39,593 nt of DNA from Sphingobacterium sp. UBA4616 (GTDB lineage: Bacteria; Bacteroidota; Bacteroidia; Sphingobacteriales; Sphingobacteriaceae): assembly GCA_002386525.1 (NCBI GenBank), contig DGIS01000018.1:164216-203808 (forward strand), read 5' to 3'. The position numbers were made by a program, and so were the translations under genes. The notes under the pieces are model-generated. The model was not told the DNA's origin, made no database searches, and saw only the letters and a program-made list of their open reading frames with translations. Of this stretch, positions 33,906 to 39,593 are shown piece by piece. Positions within the stretch are counted from its first letter, which is position 1; the number at the start of each line of letters is the position of its first letter.

Positions 33906-35915
33906 ATGAGAAAGAGATATTTAGTTTTTGGATTATTGGTCGGGTTGATGGCTTTTGCCTCGTCCTGCAGTAAATATGGTATGGAGTTTCCAGACGGTTA
34001 TCAATCTGGTGATTCTACAGAAACTCCCTTGTTGACGGATACGACCATGGGCAAAGCAGATAAAAGCTTGTACCATAGAGCTAGGATATATCCCGGATTG
34101 GTTGGGGAAAATGTGGCGCGCATTAAGGATACCACAATTGCTATGGTTATGAACCGGAAGTATGTATCGTCCTTTGAATATAAAGTGAGCGTCACACCAG
34201 CGCCAATTTACACGACCGGCTTGTATGCACCTGCAGGCGAAGTTATTCGGATCACTGTACCTGCAGGTAGTATTGGCATGACGGTGCAGATTGGCGTGCA
34301 TACAGATAATATAACGGGCAAAGATGCGCCGCGTAGAGATCCTATTCTGTACACGAGAAAGGAATTATTTCCTGGAACAAACTATATTAAGAACCTTTAT
34401 GGTGGAACCATATGGATTATTAATCAGAAAGCAAGCACATCTCCTGTCACTATTAAAGTAGCGGGTGCTGTCAAGTCCACAGACTTTATTTTAGGAAAGT
34501 CTACCGTGGCGGATTGGAAAAAGCAGGTCCTGTCTCAGGATGTCCCTTGGATGGATCTTATCGGAGAGCGTGTTGCCTTTTCCGTTCCGCGTTCATTGGT
34601 TGTCAAATTCATCCAGTCCGGCAAAATGGATCAGGTGGATGAGGCTTTACGCCTGTGGGATGATACCTATGTCAAAGATTATTACCAGTGGATGGGACTG
34701 TCCGCAGATGCGGCCGACCCAAAGAATCGCTATCCAGAATTTTGGGAAAGAGGTGTGATGGATATTCATCCCTCCTTAGGATATGCCCATAGCGGTAATC
34801 CATGGGTGATGCAAGAAGATGAATATTGGCTAGATGAATTGACCAATCCGAATACAATCAGGAAAGGAACTTCATGGGGATCATATCATGAGGTCGGACA
34901 CAATTACCAAGCGAGCTGGGCCTGGAGCTGGTCTGATTTGGGGGAGACGACAAATAACTTGTTCATATTTAATGCTGCACGAAATCGGAGCATTACCTCT
35001 CGGATCGATTTCCATCCTGCTTTGAAGACATCGATTCCCGCGGCTTTAAAATTTGCAGCACTGACTTCTGCAAAGAACTTTTCTAATTTTCCAGTAGAAT
35101 TGGGTATTGATGCCGACGATCCTTTTGCGCGACTAACGCCATTCCTTCAGATTTTCGATAAGACAACAGGTAAAAACGGCGAGTCTGGCTGGAATTTCTT
35201 TCCATATATATATAGTAAAGCACGGAATGAAAATTTTTCCAGTTCATTGGATCAAGGAAAACGGGATTACTTTTATCGCCAGCTATGTAATTTTACCGGG
35301 AAAGATTTTAATCGTTTTTTTATTGCATGGGGCATACCGGTAAGTAGTTCAGCCAAACGTGAAATGCGGGAGAAGTATCCGCCGATGGACCGTGCGATCT
35401 GGGAATACAACCCATTGACTTTTGCTGGTGGAGACGGTGTATTACAGCCCCGTTATTTCTTGCCAAGTGGCCTTTTCGAATTTACGGCCAATGTTGCTAC
35501 AGCAACTAACGAAAGCACGGGTAAGTTTAATGCTATGACGGATGGTGATCCAAACACCTATTGGCATACATGTTATTCAGGTTGCAGTATACCGACTAAC
35601 CTTCCCGTAGAGCTTACCATGAATATGAAGGAAGTGAATGTGTTTAAAGGATTCTATTATAAAAATAGAGCGAATGCGACCTTCGCGACTAAGGTTAAAG
35701 TTTTAATCAGTAAGGATAATAAAAACTGGACCGATATGGGCCAATTTGCACTGGCGAGTAGTTCCCAAACAACGGCGCAAAATGCTGCGATGAAAGAGTT
35801 TACTTTTTCGAATCTCGTGGAGGCCCAATATGTGAAATTTGTATTCCCGGATCCAAATACCGGTGGTGCAGTTCACGTTGCGATTGCTGAGTTAGGGGTA
35901 TTTTACGATATATAA
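33906..35915 (+). CDS. M60-like (enhancin-family) zinc metallopeptidase with F5/8C domain, lipoprotein
   Basis: This 669-residue lipoprotein (signal ending ASSC, Cys21) carries the M60-like signature. H328-E-V-G-H332 in GSYHEVGHNYQ is followed after 15 residues by Glu347 in GETTNNLF, fitting HExxH(8-28)E of gluzincins. The N-terminal part (about 85-200) is a beta domain often seen before M60 (YAPAGEVIRITVPAG). The C-terminus from about 520 is an F5/8 type C (CBM32-like) domain with MTDGDPNTYWHT. M60-like peptidases such as Bacteroides BT_4244 cut mucin-type glycoproteins, with accessory CBMs binding the glycans. This is the only clearly catalytic protein of the block and best indicates its target. 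It lies between the two phosphatase-fold paralogues. Confidence 0.93.
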   Translation: MRKRYLVFGLLVGLMAFASSCSKYGMEFPDGYQSGDSTETPLLTDTTMGKADKSLYHRARIYPGLVGENVARIKDTTIAMVMNRKYVSSFEYKVSVTPAPIYTTGLYAPAGEVIRITVPAGSIGMTVQIGVHTDNITGKDAPRRDPILYTRKELFPGTNYIKNLYGGTIWIINQKASTSPVTIKVAGAVKSTDFILGKSTVADWKKQVLSQDVPWMDLIGERVAFSVPRSLVVKFIQSGKMDQVDEALRLWDDTYVKDYYQWMGLSADAADPKNRYPEFWERGVMDIHPSLGYAHSGNPWVMQEDEYWLDELTNPNTIRKGTSWGSYHEVGHNYQASWAWSWSDLGETTNNLFIFNAARNRSITSRIDFHPALKTSIPAALKFAALTSAKNFSNFPVELGIDADDPFARLTPFLQIFDKTTGKNGESGWNFFPYIYSKARNENFSSSLDQGKRDYFYRQLCNFTGKDFNRFFIAWGIPVSSSAKREMREKYPPMDRAIWEYNPLTFAGGDGVLQPRYFLPSGLFEFTANVATATNESTGKFNAMTDGDPNTYWHTCYSGCSIPTNLPVELTMNMKEVNVFKGFYYKNRANATFATKVKVLISKDNKNWTDMGQFALASSSQTTAQNAAMKEFTFSNLVEAQYVKFVFPDPNTGGAVHVAIAELGVFYDI

Positions 35916-35924
35916 ACTGATGTT

Positions 35925-37694
35925 ATGAAAAGATTATTCAATATAAAGAAAGTCTTAGTTCTTGTCCTGAGTGCGGCTTTTTTACTTGTTGGCTGTACAA
36001 AATATGCCAACCCGCCTGCAGTGTATGAAGAATATGAGCAAAATTTGCAACAACCCGTCAAACGTAAGGTGCTTTTTATCTCTATTGATGGACTGGTGGG
36101 GCAAGAGTTGAAGAAGAGTTTACCAACTAATATCTCAGAATTACTGAAGACAAGTAAGTACACGTTCAATGCTTTGGCCGATGAGAATACCAGCAACGCT
36201 TCTTCCTGGATGACGATGATGAGTGGGGTGACATACGCAAACCATCATATTACCGATGAGTCTTACATTCCAAGACCAAACGAGGACGATCCCCATGCAA
36301 ATGTTGCTGGTTATCCGTCTATGTTGTATCGTATAGCAACAGTAGCTCCTTCGATGAAGACAACTGTCGTGTCGCGATCAGTTACCTTGAATGATAAACT
36401 GCTTGTGAGTGCAAATGAAACTTATAATGGCGCAACGGATGAGGACGTAAAGACTAAGGTATTGGACTTGTTGAATACGAAAAATAGCGATTTTATGATC
36501 ATACAATTTACGTCTTTATTGGAAGCTGGAGAAAAAGGCGGCTTCACACGAAGCAATAGTGATTATGAGAACGCCCTAAAAAAAGTCGACGGCTATATCG
36601 GCGAAATAACCAAAGCATTGACTGCACGTAAAAATTATCCCAATGAAGATTGGTTGATAATCTTAACATCAAATCATGGCGGAATTGGAAATTCTTACGG
36701 AGGGAGCACCTTACAAGAGCGAAATACCTTTGCTCTATTTCAAAATAAAAGCTTTAAAGGTGCGGAGTTGACGGGCAAACCAATGAGTTACGTGCGAATG
36801 TGGGGTTATGATGGTACTGGAAATAAACCACTGGGTGTAAGGGCTGTTAGTGATAATTTGGGGAATTCAAGCGATTATGATTTGGCAACCACAAAAGAAT
36901 TAACGATTTCTTCGCGTTTTCGGTTTAATTTGAACAACACCATTATTTCATCGACCTATCAGCCCAATACTTATAACTATTGGTATTCAGGTATCTTCGG
37001 TAAAGATTCGAATACGTCGTTGGGTACTCCGGGATGGATGTATTATACCTGGGGAAATGATTTACAAGTGAAGATCAGTGACGGTGTGAAGGAGGCTACT
37101 TGCCAAACGGCAAAAGTAAATGGTGAGTGGTATACGATGACCACTGTTATCAAAGTCATTGGAAATGATCAGGTTAATATTAAGATCTACAACAATGGTA
37201 CATTGGCGCAAGAAACGAACACTTCGGGAATGAACGTTGCCAATATTAAGACTAATGATCCTTTGATCTTTGGGTATCGTCCAAGTATATCTTATGATCT
37301 AGTCGATTTTGATATTTCAAATGTGTCGATCTTTAATAAAGCATTTACTCAAGATGAAATCCGTAATTCTTTATGTTCTTCAGAGGAGTTGACAAATTCA
37401 GCTTTCGCTGATAACCTAAAAGGTTATTGGAAAATGTCACCAGCTGAGGGCGGTTCGATTAAGAATGAGGTATCAGGCAAAAGTGCCATGGGGCTTAGTG
37501 GAAATTTTCAATCCAGAATAACCTCCGAAGTGGTGCCTTGTGATTTAGGCGAAAATGCTGTGTTTATTCAAGCAGCAGACTTTTTTCCGCAAATATTTTA
37601 TTGGTTGGAAGTGCGGACATTAAAAGATTGGAAATTAGAAGGACAGGTATTTTTAAATAAATATGAAGTGGAATTTCTCTTGCCAAAACAATAA
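35925..37694 (+). CDS. Second alkaline-phosphatase-fold/LamG lipoprotein (DUF4983-type), probable pseudoenzyme
   Basis: This 589-residue lipoprotein has a signal ending LVGC (Cys24). It has the same architecture as the product of 32145-33890: a phosphatase-like domain at about 48-290 (VLFISIDGL with Asp55, then NASSWMTMMSGV), a LamG-like domain at about 320-470 (NGEWYTMTTVIKVIGNDQ), and a C-terminal DUF4983-like tail. Ligand losses differ from its paralogue. The D-x-x-G-H motif reads LEAGE (Leu199 and Glu203 in place of Asp and His), and the D-H pair reads TSNHGG (Asn250, His251 retained). The fold is therefore kept but the two-metal site appears broken. It probably binds the substrate of the M60 peptidase. 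Confidence 0.8.
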   Translation: MKRLFNIKKVLVLVLSAAFLLVGCTKYANPPAVYEEYEQNLQQPVKRKVLFISIDGLVGQELKKSLPTNISELLKTSKYTFNALADENTSNASSWMTMMSGVTYANHHITDESYIPRPNEDDPHANVAGYPSMLYRIATVAPSMKTTVVSRSVTLNDKLLVSANETYNGATDEDVKTKVLDLLNTKNSDFMIIQFTSLLEAGEKGGFTRSNSDYENALKKVDGYIGEITKALTARKNYPNEDWLIILTSNHGGIGNSYGGSTLQERNTFALFQNKSFKGAELTGKPMSYVRMWGYDGTGNKPLGVRAVSDNLGNSSDYDLATTKELTISSRFRFNLNNTIISSTYQPNTYNYWYSGIFGKDSNTSLGTPGWMYYTWGNDLQVKISDGVKEATCQTAKVNGEWYTMTTVIKVIGNDQVNIKIYNNGTLAQETNTSGMNVANIKTNDPLIFGYRPSISYDLVDFDISNVSIFNKAFTQDEIRNSLCSSEELTNSAFADNLKGYWKMSPAEGGSIKNEVSGKSAMGLSGNFQSRITSEVVPCDLGENAVFIQAADFFPQIFYWLEVRTLKDWKLEGQVFLNKYEVEFLLPKQ

Positions 37695-37748
37695 AAATAG
37701 ATTTTAAACTAAGCTCCATCGACGTGGTGGAATAATCGTTATTTAAAG

Positions 37749-39152
37749 ATGAAAAGGAATTTTAAAATGAGCTGGGCATTTAATGTCATTTTAGGAGCTT
37801 TTTTGCTGAGCGTGGGGAGTTGTAAAGAAGAAGAGCTTGTATTTCCTCCGAAAGGGGATCAGGAAGCCATTGTCACCGAGACACGGCCTACGGCAAAACC
37901 AACAAATTTGACCTATGTTTCAGCCTTTAATCAAAATATAGAAGTACATTGGCCTGCTTTATCAGATCGAGTTATAAAAGCTCAGGTCAGCTATAAAGAT
38001 GGGACTTCAGATAAAGTATTGGATGTGACGAAGTTTAATGAGCCTACTATTATTCACTTGAGTGAGTTGAAAAGCTATGACTTCTCCTTGCAGTATTTCA
38101 CTTCGGACGGTACGGGGTCTAAGATTACCAAAACCTCGTTAAGTCCAAGGGCGTATGAGGTAGATTATAAAATAGAAAATGTTACAGTTCAATCAATTCC
38201 AGGTGGGGTCACATTTATCTTTCCCACTACATCACAGCGTGAACTTCCGGGGAAATTGTCATATAGTGTTGCTGGCAAACCTTTTGAGGTAGACTTGAAG
38301 GGAAATAATGTAGATACGGTAACAGTGTCAAATCTGACGGACGAGACTCAAAAGATAGATTTCTCATTGAAATTCCAAGATGATCAATGGAAGAGAATAG
38401 CGACAGCACAGCCCAAAATGGCTCCGGGTTTGCTGACCTACAAGTTGATTCTTCCTACAGTTGTGCCATATATGGAAGGTACCAATCTTGTTTTGACTTG
38501 GGAAAATGAAACTAGAGATCCAGTAACGGTCAATGTGCAGTATGAATTAAATGGGGTAAAAAAGACGGCTGTAATAGAAAAGAGTACAGATGTGAAGGGT
38601 AAACTATCGTTTGACGTGCAAGGTAAGGCTACTGAAATAGCCTATACCATGGAAACAGAGGGAATAGCTTCTCCTGTGCAGAAAACTCAAGTAAATCCAT
38701 TAGGATTGCTAAGTAAAACGATGTGGTCAGCAGAGACTTCTTCAATAGAGACACAGGAAGGCGCTGCAAATGGTAAACCTCAGAGCCTTATTGATGGTGA
38801 TATTACTACCTTTTGGCATTCGACTTGGTCTTCGGGCAATAATCCGGTATTTCCACATTGGTTTATCGTGGATATGTCAAAGATAGAGGTTTTTGGCCGT
38901 TTTGGTATGATTCGTCGCCATAACAATACAACAGGAGGGTTTAAAACTTTCAACATTGAGGTATCGTTGGATAAGATCAACTGGAAGATAGTGGGGAAAG
39001 ATTTGACATTCAACTCGGCTGATAGTCCAGCTGCATGGCAAGACTACAGTCTAACTCCTGTTAAAGCACGGTACATTCGAATTACGATGACAGCGCCTAT
39101 GAATAGTGCAACATCTACTCACTTAGCTGAATTTAGAGCATACGCTTATTAA
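37749..39152 (+). CDS. DUF4998-like lipoprotein with C-terminal F5/8C (CBM32-like) domain
   Basis: This 467-residue lipoprotein has a signal ending VGSC (Cys25) with the acidic export-type sequence KEEEL after the cysteine. Residues about 45-320 form two or three Ig/Fn3-like domains. The first resembles DUF4998 (VHWPALSDRVIKAQVSYKDG). An F5/8 type C domain lies at about 320-467, with QSLIDGDITTFWHSTW and a closing KARYIRITM, THLAEFRAYAY. The likely job is glycan or glycoprotein binding at the surface. It is the last gene of the block, 54 bp after its neighbour, and is followed by a terminator. Confidence 0.85.
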   Translation: MKRNFKMSWAFNVILGAFLLSVGSCKEEELVFPPKGDQEAIVTETRPTAKPTNLTYVSAFNQNIEVHWPALSDRVIKAQVSYKDGTSDKVLDVTKFNEPTIIHLSELKSYDFSLQYFTSDGTGSKITKTSLSPRAYEVDYKIENVTVQSIPGGVTFIFPTTSQRELPGKLSYSVAGKPFEVDLKGNNVDTVTVSNLTDETQKIDFSLKFQDDQWKRIATAQPKMAPGLLTYKLILPTVVPYMEGTNLVLTWENETRDPVTVNVQYELNGVKKTAVIEKSTDVKGKLSFDVQGKATEIAYTMETEGIASPVQKTQVNPLGLLSKTMWSAETSSIETQEGAANGKPQSLIDGDITTFWHSTWSSGNNPVFPHWFIVDMSKIEVFGRFGMIRRHNNTTGGFKTFNIEVSLDKINWKIVGKDLTFNSADSPAAWQDYSLTPVKARYIRITMTAPMNSATSTHLAEFRAYAY

Positions 39153-39227
39153 AAGACTTCGTTCGTTTCAGGAAAAAATCGAATAGGTTGAGATAGATTG
39201 GATAAGAAAGATGTGCGATCTTGAATT

Positions 39228-39263
39228 TCCCCAGAGAGTGAGTAACTTTTTGGGGATTTTTTT
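39228..39263 (+). terminator. Terminator at the end of the SusCD/M60 block
   Basis: A TCCCCA (39228-39233) and TGGGGA (39251-39256) stem with a 17-base loop is followed by a run of seven T (39257-39263). It lies about 75 bp after the last stop codon, with no comparable structure seen between the genes upstream. Confidence 0.65.
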
Positions 39264-39593
39264 GTTTCAAGCAGCTCGGCTCGTTTTCGACCTAGATTAG
39301 CCTTGATTCGATTGTAAATATCTTGAGCGCATCTCGATTGCGTGCCTGAATCGGATTCGGTGTGGAGCTAATACAAAGATAACAACGTTACCACCTTCTT
39401 ATTCCTTAGTGTGGTTTTTGTTTACCTATAGCTTAGCCTTAAGTTAGGTTTAGTATAGCTTGTACCTATACTAAACCTAAACTAACCCTAATTAAACGCT
39501 AACTAAACCATAAACTAACCCAAGATATGATGCCGGTATAAATGCCCTCCATTGGCCGCCCGATACGACCATGTTTGCGGCCGTTTACGTACA
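39264..39593. other. Non-coding right edge
   Basis: I see no convincing coding frame on either strand here. The stretch contains the inverted repeat at 39444-39480 and the CTAA-rich segment after it. It may be the upstream region of a gene beyond the window. Confidence 0.5.
39444..39480. repeat. Perfect 15-bp inverted repeat beside degenerate CTAA-rich repeats
   Basis: The arms TTAGGTTTAGTATAG (39444-39458) and CTATACTAAACCTAA (39466-39480) pair perfectly around CTTGTAC. To the right, up to about 39521, short variants of CTAAACC/CTAACCC recur five or more times on the same strand. There is no T-run, so it is not an ordinary terminator. Function is unknown. Confidence 0.7.

Noticed and set aside
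33933..34301. A 122-codon frame on the minus strand within the M60 gene.
   Set aside because: It lies wholly inside a well-supported gene on the opposite strand and has no domain or start signal; it is a shadow frame.
39466..39521. CTAAACC/CTAACCC runs considered as telomere-like repeats or an integron attC site.
   Set aside because: Repeat units are irregular, and there is no integrase gene and no matching core sites in the right arrangement. The inverted repeat is reported without these labels.
1..39593. CRISPR arrays, tRNA or rRNA genes, insertion sequences and known defence systems.
   Set aside because: I looked for regularly spaced direct repeats, transposase or nuclease motifs and RNA gene signatures and found none that I could support.

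Overview
The window looks like a chromosomal segment of a Bacteroidota bacterium, most likely a Sphingobacteriaceae member (Sphingobacterium- or Pedobacter-like). The evidence is two SusC/SusD pairs, many lipoproteins with an SCxK-type lipobox, proteins of Bacteroidota-restricted DUF families, TAnnTTTG-type -7 promoter boxes, weak or absent Shine-Dalgarno sequences, and moderate-to-low GC. I saw no rRNA, tRNA, CRISPR array, transposase or integrase.

Layout. (1) 1-2355, minus strand: a CodA-like amidohydrolase with a Tat-like leader runs off the left edge, preceded by an AraC-family regulator. (2) 2639-5695, plus: a large secreted GH127 (beta-L-arabinofuranosidase family) enzyme with an N-terminal LamG-like domain. 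(3) 5752-9575, minus: a TonB-dependent receptor followed by two His-rich DUF4625-type lipoproteins, probably a metal-uptake operon. Its promoter (TTG-N19-TATATTTG) lies on a 29-bp palindrome with perfect 12-bp arms, so it is probably controlled by a metal-responsive repressor. (4) 9764-15188, plus: a Sel1-repeat protein, a divergent HSP90-family ATPase and an unrecognised helical protein carrying a possible zinc site. (5) 15303-18331, plus: a small lipoprotein, a secreted protein of unknown function, and an unusually long signal peptidase I. (6) 18848-39152, plus: a 20-kb block of twelve tightly packed genes, almost all for exported proteins.

The 20-kb block contains two modules with parallel gene order. 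Module A is SusC-SusD-FAS1 lipoprotein-DUF5007-like. Module B is SusC-SusD-FAS1 lipoprotein-DUF5008/delta-60 propeller. Module B is followed by an alkaline-phosphatase-fold/LamG lipoprotein, an M60-like zinc metallopeptidase with an F5/8C (CBM32-like) domain, a second alkaline-phosphatase-fold/LamG lipoprotein, and a DUF4998-like/F5/8C lipoprotein. No glycoside hydrolase, polysaccharide lyase or sulfatase is present, and the only clearly catalytic protein is the M60 peptidase. The locus therefore reads as a surface machine for capturing and cutting glycoproteins (mucin-like or other host or environmental glycoproteins) rather than a classical polysaccharide utilisation locus. Both alkaline-phosphatase-fold lipoproteins have lost key metal ligands and look like pseudoenzymes reused for binding.

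The most interesting items are the duplicated SusCD/FAS1 locus built around an M60 peptidase and pseudoenzymes, the Sel1-HSP90-solenoid cluster, and the promoter/operator architecture in front of the metal-type TonB operon.
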